From NCBI GenBank assembly GCA_907163375.1, contig CAJQUW010005311.1, forward strand, positions 1 to 64,000: DNA of 64,000 nt, given 5' to 3'. Within the stretch, counting starts at the first letter, position 1. Each line of letters starts with the position of its first letter. A program made the translations under genes and the position numbers. Positions 34,002 through 47,479 of the stretch are shown piece by piece. The DNA comes from Prostheceraeus crozeri (lineage: Eukaryota; Platyhelminthes; Polycladida; Euryleptidae). Under the pieces are notes generated by a model. It saw nothing but the letters and a program-made list of their open reading frames with translations, was not told the origin of the DNA and made no database searches.

Positions 34002-37000
34002 ATTGAAATCGTAATAAATAGAAATATGTAATAAGATAAATAAGATGTATAAAGATCTTCAATCTTTATGATTAAAATAGTAATAAGTATGTGTCTGTAC
34101 AATTCGAGTTTTGCAATTAGCAATTTAGGGACATTTCGACGGGTATTCAGTATCGATCACTTCAAACACAACTGACAATGATAAATAAATGCTGTTTTTT
34201 TTGCAAACACAATGTAAATAGAATAATTAAATATTGAGTTGCATCCTCAGTTGAAAAATGGGAACAAACCTGAATAGCTGCCATTTCATTCAATAGCAGG
34301 AATCATCAGCAGGCCTAGTTCACATCTCTCAACATCGACAAAATTTAAAGAACGAACTCCACTCACGTCCATAGTTATTGACATAATATGAGAGATCAGC
34401 AGACAACACTTGCATAACTGCAGCAAAGACACTACATAAGATGTTTCGTGAAATACGAGTATAGGCTATTATTATGCTTTATAGGACGTTCAGGCTTCTA
34501 AGGACGATTAAGTGTTCATGTTCAGAAAAGCGGTACTGCTACTAAATTGCGTGCACATTTTCGTCTCTTATTGTTTTCCATATCAAAATTCTGCGCTACT
34601 CGACCAGCCTCGAGTTTTAGCCGACTCGACTCTAGATTGGCAAATGCCCGACTCGCAGGGCCCTAGTTTGACGAGTTGTACGAATGCGCAGAGAAAAGCC
34701 ATTACGTAGTACATACTTTTGAAGTCATTTGTTGTTATAAGCCCTTGCAAATCGTTGTCCATATTTTCCTTCAGTTCGGAATGCAATCTTAAAGCTTTTC
34801 ATTGAAAAAATTGAAAGCATTGAAATTTGAAGCTTTCGCTCTCTGCTGGCCTTGTAATGGTCCAGGTCATCAATTTCTCATCGAAAATCATGTTTCAAGC
34901 ATTTTGACCCCGCCTTCAAGACGTCGACGTTTCAATGCTTTACCTCCAAAAGCAGACCATTGAGGAGTTTCTTCCTCACACCCGCAACATTCAATTTTTT
35001 TAGTGTCAACTTGGAAATTTTCTGGCTGTATCTTCAACAGTGTGATGTCTCAAAAATTCCAAAATTGTTAACTCGCCACTTAGGTTTTGCACTCATGTTG
35101 ACGACGTGATCGATGACAGACGAGTGGAGAAAATAGCTGGCTTATATTTGAGGAAAGCAGTTAGTGACTTGAATGACTCATAGCCAATAGCAGATGTAGT
35201 CGATGAGAAGAAAGCGGAGAAATTGGTACACAGATGTTTGCGGATAGCAGTGACTTGAGTGACCTATATTTAATTGGAGATTGAATTTGAGACCCGGCTA
35301 TTGAAAGAGTAGATAGGATATTTTTGAAAATATTGATTTTTGGAATGATCCCTTACAAAGTAGCGCATGCCCCTTCAACAATTAACTTCCTATGTCTAAT
35401 TAAAATTAGCGTCTATTTCTGTCTCATGCATGGCTACCAGAAACTATCTTTTACCTTATCTCTCCCTGAATCGGCCTCTCGACTTGAGTGACATTGATTT
35501 ATCAATGACAATCTTTCCTCAGCAAATGGAATGAAGTTTATGTTTGACTCCCTTCCATGAAGGTGAAGTAAATCCTTTTATTCTATTCATCTGTTCCCTC
35601 CTTTTGCTATAGCTTGCATTTCGGTGCTGCATTTTGTCAATATTTTTTCTTGTGAAACGACTTGCTCCTATTCCTATGAATTTTCTATTAAATGCCTTGT
35701 GACAGGGAAATGTCATTTGTTTCCACATACATTTCCTCAATTCTATCATGTATAGCATGTGCTTGTAATTTCTCAAGAATTATTGAGCAACTTATGACGG
35801 TTTCCTGGTCGATCAATGCAAACAGCATCAAATTCTAAGTTTTCCAGCCATCTGAGAAGCTGCGACAAATCAGTCTACGATAGAATCCCCTCCAATTTTG
35901 TGATATAAACGTAAGCCAGGTATTCTTCAAATGTAATTCCGCGATGTAAATTTCAAAACTTTTTTCATTGATGTACTTTTTGCTTGCCGCGAGCTTTCGA
36001 CAATTTTCCTGTCGATTCCATTGATTATGGTCTTTTTCTTCTATTTCAGCTGAAGTGCATTAACCTGGGTAGCCATTTATTGATAAGATTTTACACCTGA
36101 TTAGCAACAAGCTGTGAATGGAGAATGTGGAATTTCAGAAATTACAGATTAAGCATGTTCGCCTTCACTAATGATGATGTAGTCAAAACTTAAGAAAAGC
36201 TGCTATGTCTTGCCGACAAAGGGCGTTAATTTTATAAATGGAGTTACTTGCTGCATTTATTATAGATCAGTAAGAGAAGTGTTAAGACTGTGAGTGAGGG
36301 GACGGAACATCTTTTTGATGAAAATCATACAAATTTGCGTAGACAATTCTCCCGACGATTACTGCTAGATATTTTGCCGGGGGGAGGGTTGTCGTGAATA
36401 TCGAAAATCTTCTGGTCTGAAATTTGTTAATCTTTCTAAATTGATATGATCGGCACCTGCTAAATATTAACCTCTTGCCATACTATTACCATGATCACTT
36501 TCTCTTGTTGTCCCAACGAAGGCTGAAACTAATAACGGATGGAAAACCGTTTTACATTAACAACTCTGCTTCGCATTTTCCAGGCAGCATGAAGCTAAGG
36601 TTATCTCTCATTTGTGCGCTGTTACTGTCTCAAAAAGAGTTACACCTGAGAAATAGCAAGGCCATCCTAATTTTTATATAATTTACTGGTTAAAGTAGGT
36701 ATTCCGTGAATGCAACGCGCTTGTTGCGACATAGTTGAACCTACTCCAAGTAACTCGTGCAGTTGCATGTGAATCAAAAATGATAGTTGAGTATAATAAA
36801 AATACTGTAAGTTTTTCTATATGATGGTGTTGACCACTTAGGGCAAGATTTGCGAGCAATTTCAGATGAATGTTAAGAAACAATGTAAATCAATCCATAC
36901 GACGATGCCATGCGCCATTCAAAAGTGAATACTGAACATTTCAATAGTGAACTTTACGTGGGAAGGACCAGGAAATGGTTAGATAAGGCATCTAGGCTAT

Positions 37001-37989
37001 TTTATCATCACGGCTTGTTCTCTCAATCAACAGACACACATATTTGGAAACATAGTGCGAAGTGCCTAGCTGATGGCATAAAAGTGATGACTTTCCTTGG
37101 TAACCAATACCGTCGCCTCATTATATCAGAAAGCAATTTCAATAATTTTCCTATTTACCTCTTGATGTGACACTGGTGCTTGTTTTTCATGGAGGCTGTA
37201 GAAATATATTTTTCTTTAATTACCTAAATTTGAAGCTTTTTCAAACATGAAAACAATTTGTTTGAAATGTTCAACTTGAAAGTAAGCATTGACGATATTG
37301 TTCCATCGCGCGGATGTCCATGTCGACTGACCAATAATGTAGAATAGTTCGGAAATTGCATAATTTTGCAAAGGAATTGACTATTTTCTTTCCCTTTTTA
37401 ACAACATTTTGAAGAATGACAGTTACGAAAAATGAAGAGATCACTGATATAAATGGTCTGCTGAATACTCCCTTCTCGAAATCAACATTGCCTTTTCAGG
37501 TTAAAGCAACTGTAATTCGTAGGTCCGCACCATTAATCAGATTTAGAAATGAAATCTCATCTTAGTCACAACATATCTGTCATGAATGATCGAATCACGT
37601 TGCTGTAGTATTCATTATGCATTATGATTAAGATAGTCACTAATTAATCTTGTTTGAAGAGTATCAACGGTAATAATAAAATCCATCTGTGTCTCATTCG
37701 TACATCACACATAGATTAAATTCTCTTGACGAATAGTGTGATAATTTTAATAATGTTCATCAAACATGACCCATTTTCAACTTCGTTGCAAAACTAAAAC
37801 GACAGCTTACAGAGCGCCAAACAAAAATCTGTATCTCCACATCACTCAATCATCCATTCGGTGCTTGAACCGAGTCAGATGCGCTTGCTGTAAAGTCAGA
37901 TCTGAATCAAATGAGAAAATTTTTCAAATTCACAATTGCTGTTTAAATATAGTGATCATCTCTGTAATTACCAAATTTCTTCACTTTCT
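34002..37989. other. Long unrecognised AT-rich stretch
   Basis: No gene, RNA or transposon terminus was recognised on either strand. Open frames such as 35519-35776 minus and 36910-37170 plus show no known motif and are not called. A patch near 34600-34690 repeats CGACTCG-type words. Confidence 0.4.
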
Positions 37990-38693
37990 CAGTCACCGTA
38001 AATTAGCTTGCTCGCTATGCGACCGCGCGAACCCATGTTCTGAACATTACTTGAATTAAGTATTGCAACCACAGAATTCGATTGTTTTACTCTTTCAGTT
38101 TACTAGAAGTGAAGACTAATTCAAAACGATGGAACATGCTGGAACTTACTAAGAGGCCAAAAAGGGAATTACTAATGCCTTACGGAGAAAGGAAAACTGT
38201 CGTGCGCTGCTTGTGGATTGCTGTGAATAAAAAAACTGCTTTGATTGCCGCAATTCCTTCAGATTCAAAGAATTCAGATCACTGCGCACAAGTTTTCTCC
38301 ATAATGTTGGTCCTTCCGATCATTATTCAAGAAACTATCTGGCACACGAAAATGGGTTCACCTGATGATTTCATCATCCTCCTCTCAGCATTCCTCACTG
38401 CATAGTTCATACACTGAATCGAATGTTAGCTAGACGATGTGTGCTTTGGTGTGTGCGAAGTGATATCACACACGCACACCACTCAACTCACTCACTGGCT
38501 CAGGTGTCCAAAACAGTTTGGCATCTTAGTGAGCGATTTTCTATAGTAAGCGATATGCAAATTGTTATCCACTCTAGAATGAGCAAGTTGTCGATGTTAA
38601 GGTTGGATGCGATACTTCCTCTCTAGAAAACCGAAGCCGCGTGCAGATAAATCTAATTCTGTGATTGCAACAATTGGAACGACGGTGAGAGTG
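37990..38693 (-). repeat. Dispersed repeat R2, minus copy
   Basis: Inverted, diverged partner of 19476-20280, about 18 kb away. On the minus strand it carries AATAATGATCGGAAGG and AACATTATGGAGAAAACTTG in the same order. Just beyond its end on the plus strand are GTACGATGATGATAGTGTGG and a CATTGTCATGGTGAGG word that also occur in the X elements. Confidence 0.8.
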
Positions 38694-41600
38694 ATCCTCT
38701 CTGTACGATGATGATAGTGTGGTATCGATGTTTAGAAGGACCAAGTCATCCAATAACATGTATTTTCTAAATCTGGAACACATAATCATTCAGTTAAGTG
38801 TTGTAAACCTTCAGCATACTTCACTTCCATCAAAGTCCTATAACTTGGACTGTTTTCAATTCTATTTATAAGTGGGTTGCCATCACTTTCGCAGGCTAGA
38901 TAAATTCGACAGCTTCATGCTTGTAAAGGCGATCGCCCGGGAGACTGCCTTGCCTTGTGCGGTGTGCATTGTCATGGTGAGGTATGATTCACCAAGCACA
39001 CACTACTGCAGTCATCTTGATACCGATTCACTGAACAAGATGACTTGACTGATTTAATACGAGGTACCAGAGTGTCATAATTGGTCCTTTCTATAATTCA
39101 TGGAACATTATACAATCATCATGTTTGCATGTAAGTGATTCGTTTTTGAATGTTGCTGGAATTCTTCATATGGATTGCTTTATATTTCAAAAAGAGAAGT
39201 CATTCAGCTGCCATGTTTTAAGGGAGAAGAAGAAGTTCTTAATCACTCAAAGGAAGGAGCGCTTCCATGCATCTCCGTCTTTGTTTCATGGATTTATTCG
39301 TTGAATAAGAACAATGCATTCACATCAATTTTCGGCCTACACGAATAAGACCAATAGGCCTATACAAAGACGGATATACACGAAAATATTTATCCTTTGA
39401 GTAATTTTTCCCCTTTTGAAAAGATAATGGATGTCCCTAACTGAGTGGTCAACTACCCATTCATTCACCATTAATAATATTCAGTGATCGTCACATCTAA
39501 ATGAAAAGATTCAATCACCTATCATGTACTGCTAAGTTAAGTGTTAACCAAAATTTCTATTGTTTTGCTTGCAACAATAGTGTGTGGGCGTACAGAGTAA
39601 ACGTCCTGACACCTTAGATAATGAATGCATAGGAATAAACTCGTTAGCGCGAAAGTATAGCATTCATTGTAAATAACTTGCTTTCAATAAAAGAAAAAAT
39701 TATGCAGTTAGTTCAGGACATCACAACTTCTCTTAACTTTCTCAGATTTCTACAGCAGAATGCTCAGAGATAGCCCTTTTCCCTCATTCCTGCTTCATCA
39801 TCATACTTGCATGATTTGTTGCAGAAAGGGGATCTTTGCATTTTAACTAATGTCCAGCCTTTTTGGTTACAGGCACTCGAGTATAGATAGCAGCTCATTT
39901 AAAAGCTCATATCGCTGATATGACTAAAGGTTGGGATAGTCTGTCGAAGTTAAGTAATTCAGGTGGACAGCTTTTTATGATAAAAACGTCTGTCCCCCCG
40001 TGATGCAGCTTTCAGCTATAGCTTCATCCGCCAGCAACTTGAAAGGCATAACCGACTTTGCAGCAATCTCTGTTGTTCATCACCGCAGTATCTGTGGGCT
40101 CCAATATCGCGACATCCTTGCTGAGGCGTTACCGGTATATCAATTGTGGTTTTGACTGTTCATGTTTTATGACTTTCAAAATCGGAGCATGAAATCACCT
40201 CAACTCGATATTGATTGGACAAAAATTTACAATTTTTTTACGAAAACGAACACACGGAAAATAGGATTTATGATTATGAAGTGAATAGTACCTTCAAACT
40301 TTCGGTGTCTGAAGGTCATAATTAACTTACCTTGCATTTGGCTGCTATACGATCGCGATTCTCCGTTAACCCTAAAACTACCGGAATGATTTTACTTGCG
40401 TTGCATGCGGGAATGGACTGGATGGAATAGAATGAGACTTTATAGATTTAATTGTCTTAGATGTCAGTAACTCAAAAGGTCAACATAATCAACTCAGAAT
40501 GTCACCCAGCAATTCAATGTCGATTGTCGACCTTAAAGAACTTGACCGTGGTCGGAACAAGTCGGCACCCATCACTCCCAGTAAGCAGTTTTCACTTTTC
40601 GATCACGGGTGCGACCTCACGAGATGCACCGCTGTCGTTCCTGGAAGTAGCTGAGTGGAACATAGCTGTTCTTGGAGGCCACAGAAGTGGAGGCTGTTTC
40701 GGAGAGTCCTTGAACAACCGCGCCATTGCGAGTTTTTTTGTAGTTCACAAAATCGTGATTTCGTTGTAGCAGTTACGAGTTGATAATTAAGTTTTTCAAG
40801 GAAGTTTCCTCCATGCTGTCGTCCGACACCAAGATTCTCGTGAAAATAGGCTGAACTGTGCGCACAAACTCGCTGTTACTTTGTCTATCGGCGAATCAGC
40901 AATCGCTTCTGGTTTGTATTTACTACCAATTGTGAACAATCGAAAATTATCTCAGAGAAATCAAGAAACTGAAAGTGTTCCTTCGATCTTGCTGACATCG
41001 TGCCCAGATTGCCTATTATAAAAATTAGTCTGCTGAAACCATTCTATCCCAGCTAATTTTTTCGGTGATTTAATTATCTGTCCCCAAGAAAAGTCAGCCG
41101 CGTACTCCACACCTATGGCGGACTATGTTCGACACCATCATTATCCGCTCATAAGAAGAGATGGATCATCGCATGCCTCCTTGGGAATGAGAAGATCCAC
41201 ATTCAGAGAAAGAATCCGTGCGATCTCGTTTATCGTCCTGACAGCGGTACGCTTTCCCTGAAAACTTACTTGCTGGAGCTTCCAAGTAGAAATTGGTTAT
41301 GTACGCGATCATATTTTTCAGGAGTTAGTCAATTTTTGGTTCTTGAAAGAGCAAAGAAAAACCAACTTTCTTGGTCACTCCTTCAATCTCCATGATCTCT
41401 CAAGTAAAATCAATGTACAAAACTGCACTATATTTTCGTCCGTTGGCCTAAACGTGGTCGCTGGCCTTTGTGGTCGTGGTCGTTGGCCTTCCCAACATCG
41501 CACCACGTGAACTAAGACCCAGCCACATATTTTAAACTGTCTGGTTATAGGAACGAGGAAATGTTCTTACTTCCCAAACTACGCAAAGTAGTGAGTAGAA

Positions 41601-42351
41601 AAATGTGAAACTCACTTCAGAATTGTAGTTATAAATCGATGAAGCGGAGAACGAGGTCTGGTATGCACACAAAATATTGAAAAATGAGCGAAGAACAGAG
41701 CTCTACAAGTTCTTTTTATATAAATCTAACAAAGGAACCATGAATAGAGACTTGATGACATTACATCATCGAATTGGTGCAGCGAAACAAATTGTGGAAT
41801 TCAAACAAAACTAAACAGCTGATGTATTCTAATGCTGAAATAGAAAAGAGCCATCAAACTCTTAATGATGTCATAGTGGCACATGCAACAATGAAGTCAA
41901 TTCAAATAGCATGAGATGAAGATGGATGGATTCGCAGAAGTTCTTAACATTTATAGTTCAAAATATGAAATAATTTCAATTTATCACCAAGGTATCCAGT
42001 TTTGCCCTAAGTTTTGAGCAGTCAAATCTATTGACTAATTAAGAGTTAGAATAATTTAATTTCGAAAAACCAAATTTCACTCGAAGTGTCAATACGGATA
42101 AGGTTAAGGTTGGATAAAAAGAAGGAGTAGCTATGGCGCCCGTACCCCTACGGTAAATTGATTTACTAGTAAAGTAATAAGTGGGCCAGTCGCTCGAGAC
42201 ATTGAGGCCCCTACTGCGCGTCGTGTATGAAGATCAAAGGTCAAGGTCATGAATTTAGGTTCATGTATTATAGTGATTTTGAATTGAAAATTTTCAAAAT
42301 CTTGAAAACTTAGTCATTTTTCTTAAGTACTTTTTCCTGTTGCATACACTT
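38694..42351. other. Unrecognised DNA with X-like words at the left
   Basis: 38694-39100 holds scattered matches to the X element interior (16640-16790). Beyond this nothing was recognised. GC-richer patches at 39990-40150, 40540-40740 and 41090-41300 look different from the AT-rich background and could be pieces of old coding elements, but no motif could be named. Confidence 0.35.
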
Positions 42352-42620
42352 GCATGCAATGTTTTTTCATTGAATGGGTACATATGTTATGTCATTCGTA
42401 AGCTCTTTTCATTGTCATTCCAGTGGTCTGCTGTATGTAATATGTATGACATCCTCCCGAGCAGCTACAGTGCGAGAAACCTTTGAAATCATAAATTTAC
42501 TACTTGCATACAATAGGGATTTTTCATCGAATGGTAACATGCCTTGTATCATTCGAAAGCTTTTTTCATTTTCCAGCTAATGATTTACTGTATGTAATGT
42601 GTATGATATCATCCTAAATT
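42352..42620. repeat. Diverged direct duplication, two units of about 155 bp
   Basis: TTGCATGCAATG then TTTTTCATTGAATGGGTA, GTCATTCGTAAGCT and CTGTATGTAATATGTATGA in 42352-42455 recur as TTGCATACAAT, TTTTTCATCGAATGGTA, ATCATTCGAAAGCT and CTGTATGTAATGTGTATGA in 42505-42615. Confidence 0.7.
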
Positions 42621-44040
42621 GATGCAAGCATTTGAAAAAAACATTGTAAATCTATGCTATCATGTTCGGTACTGCTTGAAAGCCTTAAACAGGTAATTTG
42701 AAATATTAATCTTATAAATAGTTGTATGTTATGGAGGTGATTGATGATTTATTTTCCAATTCCCAATCAAACCTTAATAGAAATAATAAAACAAGTTTGC
42801 TCATGTAAGTAAGTAAATATTATAGAATGAAGAGATTTACACTAAATGTCATGAATCTTGGGGAAGTTTCTTCAAGTCAACTTGAACACAGATCCTCGTT
42901 TTCGTGGGGCATAGGGACAGCAACATGGTGCGTCCAAATCGACGATTGCAATTCAAGAACGGCTGTTAAGTTCCGCTCATTCGACTCCATTCGCATGAAG
43001 ATCTGGATTTCAGGAATGATTCCTGTAACTATCAATTATATTATTATTGTATTATTTATTTTTTGACAAGGCTAAAAATTCGATCGTAACGCACACACAA
43101 AGTCAAAACAGTCATCATTTTTTTAAATCGATTCTTTCCTGTAATTCTATGGATGGATTTCCAAAGCTTTGATGCATTCCTGGTGTCAACCGCTCGGCTA
43201 ATATAATCACTCCCAAGGTGAATAGCTTCCCTTGTCGGATAAATGAATTGGTAATGAAATGAATTATAGAAAATTAGCAGTTATTCCATTATGCACAGTT
43301 ACTTGTTACCTGTTTTGCTTGGTTTGGACCATGTATGACACAGTTAGCTCCACACCAACAATGCACTGAATTTTTGTAGAGGTACCAGGTCGTGTCAAAG
43401 ATTACATAGACAAAGTCACCTATTTGAATATTTCCCAGTCTCCACCTCTGGCACAACCACGGTGGATTCATTGACATCCAATGTTGAAATATGGTGCCCA
43501 ACCTTTGCGGAATAATGCAGCCTAATATTGTGATCGGAAAACTGGACACAATGTTCATCCTTAACCCCATCTTATGATTGAACAGACTGTTCTAGTGACC
43601 GACAACAAAGGACGATCTTCGATTCCGTTATGTGAAAGAAACTTTTTTTGACAATTTCATTCTGGACAATTCCATTTCACGTGGAGTCATTGCTATTCTT
43701 TCCATTTTTTCATTGTGGCAGCATTCTTCAACTTGTGTTGGTCTTAATTCCTGTCTCTATATGCCTTAAAGCGCTCAGCAGTGAAATTACAATGTCTTCT
43801 GCCCATAGTTCGCTATAACGGATAAAATGCGAAGGTTAGAAGTACAAGGATAACACAAACACAGGTACTCGGGGTAACTTTTTCTATTTTTTAGATGTTA
43901 ACTATGCTTTGCTGCATAATACTTAGTTATATCTACTAAGTTAATCTTTCGACCATAAGTGTGATTTTATTGAGTGACTTAGTCCGCGCCGCCATGCTCA
44001 GCTCAGTAATCTAATTGGATCACGCAGAATCTTCAATAGA
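42621..44040. other. Unrecognised DNA
   Basis: Open frames at 42827-43066 (plus) and 43289-43570 (minus; Trp/Cys-rich) have no motif known to me. The minus frame is unusual in composition (nine Trp/Cys residues within about 55 codons) and could be a fragment of a gene. Confidence 0.35.
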
Positions 44041-44054
44041 GTGCTTGTGCGTAG

Positions 44055-44130
44055 TGGTTGTTGTGTCGATAGCTCAGTAGGTAGAGCGCTGCCCTAGAAT
44101 GCGAAGCGTCGATGATTCAAATCCATAGAG
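44055..44130 (+). repeat. tRNA-like sequence, probably SINE head or tRNA pseudogene
   Basis: GTGTCGATAGCTCAGTAGGT then AGAGC is a good A box and D arm, and GATTCAAATCC about 45 bases later is a good B box and T arm. The anticodon stem does not pair and the acceptor stem pairs only in part, so it is unlikely to be a working tRNA gene. No CCA or poly(A)-like tail was seen. Confidence 0.6.
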
Positions 44131-44413
44131 ACGCAATAATTTTCCGTCTGTGAAATTTAAGAAGTTCGGACTCTTGACTGGATTGATGCAATAACTGATT
44201 CATAAATTCTGGTAGCTGTGGAAAGTCGTCAACTTTAGACTTGCCTAGACAACTGCACAACGAATTCTTGTTACGGGCAAATTTTGTTGCCTGGCAAACT
44301 GTACATACATAATCCACACTACCCATCGACGTCTTAGACATAAAATCCCCTATATGATGATATAGTGCTATTGGCATATCTAAATTTTGAGCAGTTTTAG
44401 GTGCTTCATCCAA
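44117..44413 (-). pseudogene. Helitron N-terminal fragment
   Basis: The minus strand encodes SMGSVDYVCTVCQATKFARN, NSLCSCLGKSKVDDFPQLPE and then FMNQLLHQSSQESELLKFHR. This matches the zinc-binding segment at the start of Helitron Rep/helicase proteins (pattern MGxxxxxCxxCxAxxF...CCxxGKVxLPxxPxxLxxLL...FxxxIRxYN). The frame has no ATG at its start. It lies downstream of, and out of order with, the larger Helitron piece at 48078-50135, so it is either a separate copy or was moved by rearrangement. Confidence 0.62.
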
Positions 44414-44419
44414 TACAAA

Positions 44420-46209
44420 TCCGGAGCTGATATTTTTTGCTTTACTTTCGTATACTGTTTGAGATGTCGTTGTAAATTTGTTGCTCTCGGAATTTTCCGA
44501 AAAACTTATTAAGAAGCATAATTCGATTATATCATTATTTCGGTGCGTATAATATCAATAACTGAGAAAAATTATTATCAAATCATTAAAACCTAAAGAC
44601 GTGTTTTTTCTAAAATGTTGATTTTAAAAAGTATTTTAATATCATACTCCTTTTAAAACTTGCGTTACGAATGCGTAGACCAATAATATGTTTCGAAAAT
44701 TTAATCAAGCAGCTTTCTGTAATTTTACAATTGCTGTTTAACATCTGATTTTGAATACACACTGATAAGTTAATATAACATGGCTAGATTTTTGTGAACA
44801 AATATTTCATTATCGTACTTTCATAGTAAAAACTGAATCAAAAACAATCTCGTGATTTTTCTGGAAGATTGACATGTGATATTAGTGCTATTCCTCTCTG
44901 GTATTGTCGGAGTTATGAAAATGATTTACCGGGGTTGTCAGTTATTTATATAGATATAAAAATTACAAGGGTATCAGCGTATTACTGCTATACTGCTACT
45001 CCTCAGTTCTGACAAGACGGATTTATTGACCTCCACCAATTCCATCAGCAAAGGAGATCCTTTTATTTTTGTTGCTTTGATTGTGGGATGGCAAAGATAC
45101 TGTGTCGTAGCAGACTTCCTATAGCGGTGATCTTGCGCAAGTCCGAGCGTATGTCTGCTCTGGCCATCTCAAAGATGGCGATACGGGCGTCTCATGTGGT
45201 GTTCTTCGTAATGACGACGTACGTGCAACCTCGATGTTCCGAATCTGTTCTTGATCAATGACTTTCTTTGACTGAAAATTAGTTGTAATGAATTTCGCGT
45301 TTTAGAGATACTTGTGGTATAAGAAAGCTAAATTGATGATGCATGAAAAAAAGTGCTGACGTAGATAAATAAGTAAACAATCGTGCCTAAGACCTTGCGG
45401 TTATGCGGCTAAAAATGCCATGAAGTTTTTAATAAACTGAATGGACGCGGTTTGGTGAATGATTTTGCTTACATTACCAATAGGTGCATTTACCTGCTCT
45501 ATCAGCGCGTCCACCTTTTCGTCTGTCGGCACTCCTTCAATCACGTTTTCGAGCCTTTTGGATAATTCAACCATCTGATCTATGCGTCCTCGGCGGATAA
45601 CCATGGCAGACCATTTCTCTCCACCACTCTTCTGTGTGACACAATCCCTCTAAAAGCAGAAATTAGCAGAAAACTAAATTACCGTAATTTCTGCATTGTC
45701 ATATGTCATTGTACATACATGTATATCAAACTCGCACACTCCATTTTCTCTCTTCCACACATGCATGTACACACACCTCATTCAAAACGACCCTGTCTTC
45801 CATTGGCATATCAATAAAGCTACTACCAGTATAAATTGGTTCATTATGTCTTTGTCTTCAAATAATAGAAAATGAAAAGAGTCTGCTTGACCAGGAAGAC
45901 CAGTGAATGATTGGGGCTTTTGATCCCTCTGGCGTTTTACTTGGGGTGTCGACATTGTGAAAAATTCATTTGAATTACATCATTTAGAAAATTCACCTGA
46001 CATAGGGACTGACACATGTAAATATGGTGTGATATGCTTTCATGCTGCGATATATGGCACATTCTTCCCCAGAAAAACTTTTATTCAACTGTGTGGTGAG
46101 TGGAAGTGATGCAACATCAAATTGCAGAAAACTTTCCTTGCCGTCATGTCATCATCAGACAACTCGTTACTGTTCATAGGTTTGAAAGCATGTAAGTTTA
46201 AATCCTCTT
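44420..46209. other. Unrecognised DNA
   Basis: No assignable gene. A minus-strand frame at 45401-45604 is helical and charged (VELSKRLENVIEGVPTDEKV) with an ATG start at 45604. No domain was recognised; it may be part of an element gene. Confidence 0.35.
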
Positions 46210-46239
46210 TCATGTGTCTTTACATTGATGTTCTAGGGA

Positions 46240-46440
46240 CCCCGAGGTCAGCGGAACGTTTTCGTGTCGATTTCGTTGGCGATCGTTCGCAGGATTCTTG
46301 AATGAAAGAGCTCCGTATCCAACACATCCCCTTTCGAACGCTTTCTTCTCCCACAGATGGAGATTAGCCTTTGTCGGAGCTGGTCTGCCAAAGCGCTGGG
46401 TAAATTTGACTTGGATGTTGTTCATAGTCACATTCTTAAT
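46240..46440 (-). pseudogene. Mariner-type N-terminal HTH fragment
   Basis: The minus strand reads VKFTQRFGRPAPTKANLHLW and then EKKAFERGCVGYG. This resembles the first HTH of mariner-like transposases of invertebrates (pattern FxxRFGxPAPTxANIxxxxxKFxxTGSV). The frame then loses similarity where a GRP hinge would be expected, and no DDE core is nearby. A short fragment, so assignment is moderate. Confidence 0.5.
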
Positions 46441-46797
46441 GTAGCGGTCGTGAACCTAGACAGAGGCAATCAGACGCTCTTCAACGCTTCTCTCTCTTGT
46501 AGCTGTCGTGATTGATAGCAGCTTATGAAAAAATTATCTGCAAAAGCACAATTAGACCCTCACTACTATACTACCGAGTGACAACGACTCAGCTGACGAG
46601 TTACTGCTTTCTTTACCGTGATACAATTTTACATGGTAACAGTATCCGGATATTCCAGTCGCTATCCAGTTTTTCATTCCAAACCTAATTGGCTTGTTTT
46701 TTATAAACTGCTTTAGTGAAGAATGACCGAAATATCTGACTATTTATTCGTCGATCGCAATATTTACATCAGATATTATCAGATTATCATCATTATA

Positions 46798-47479
46798 TTA
46801 CATATAAACTTGATTATAGGTTGCAGGAGACCGTCTCAAAATCTCTAGTAACGCAAAGATAAGAAAAATCAAGAATGTTTTGCCTTTTGTAAGCATTTGT
46901 CTTGCCTTCGTCGGAAAATACATGAGAATGAATCGTTCAAAAGTCAGAAGAACAACTAACCATCTGGAGAAGTTCGGCACAAGTGTCTGATATTGATGTA
47001 GTACACAGGATACTGCAGAATGATTAACAAAACGTTAATCGCTAGCGCTTGGCCTAGCGATCTTTTGGTTCAGAGGTCGAGCCCCGAAGGTGTCATTGGA
47101 AGTCGGCAGGAAGGGCATCCGGACTGAAAGTACTACGACGCTCCATAAGTCTGACTACGAGTTTGTCACACCGTCCAAGCCCCAAGTATGGGGAGTAGTG
47201 ACGTAAAAGCTTCATTTTTTGTCCGGACCAACCATAACCATGCATAATCAGTGCAAAACATCCAAACTGTGATGCCATCCGTGATAGACATACAAAATAA
47301 CAGACATGGTAAGCGGTCGGCTTTTGAAGCTCTCAGAGAATCGGTCGAAATATACCTCCAAAACCCATCACGTGTCACCAACATGATCAAAATCCATTTG
47401 ATTGTTCCGACAATCAAAAGAGCCAGAGTTAGGTAGTTCTCAATGAAGGCAGTAAGAGGATGCTTTCTTTGTCAGACAT
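46798..47479 (-). pseudogene. Rhodopsin-type GPCR fragment, copy 1 (TM1-TM4), interrupted by a SINE
   Basis: From ATG at 47479 the first codons match copy 2, but a small insertion near 47445 shifts the frame. TM1 (IVGTIKWILIMLVTRD) and TM2 (LPCLLFCMSITDGITVWMF) follow. A SINE-like insertion at about 47034-47222 separates these from TM3 and TM4. There NHSAVSCVLHQYQTLVPNFS holds the conserved TM3 Cys, followed by RWLVVLLTFERFILMYFPTK with an ERF motif in place of DRY, and FLIFLIFALLE for TM4. It ends at TAA 46798. The layout fits an invertebrate peptide-type receptor. TM5-TM7 are not seen. It is a host gene fragment, now broken. Confidence 0.68.
47034..47222 (+). repeat. SINE-like insertion in GPCR copy 1
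   Basis: Absent from copy 2 at the same place (GGACACAGTCTTGTTTATC on the minus strand). It has an A-box-like CTAGCGCTTGGCCTAGCG and a B-box-like GAGGTCGAGCCCC near its 5' end, and GGCAGGAAGGGCATCCGG inside, a word typical of RTE-related LINE/SINE tails in invertebrates. It ends near a T-rich run. Target duplication was not resolved. Confidence 0.6.

Noticed and set aside
34512-34709. Possible hAT terminus around CAGGGCCCTAG near 34657
   Set aside because: No inverted partner or target duplication was seen.
44055-44130. Functional tRNA gene
   Set aside because: The A and B boxes are good, but the anticodon stem does not pair and the acceptor stem pairs poorly.
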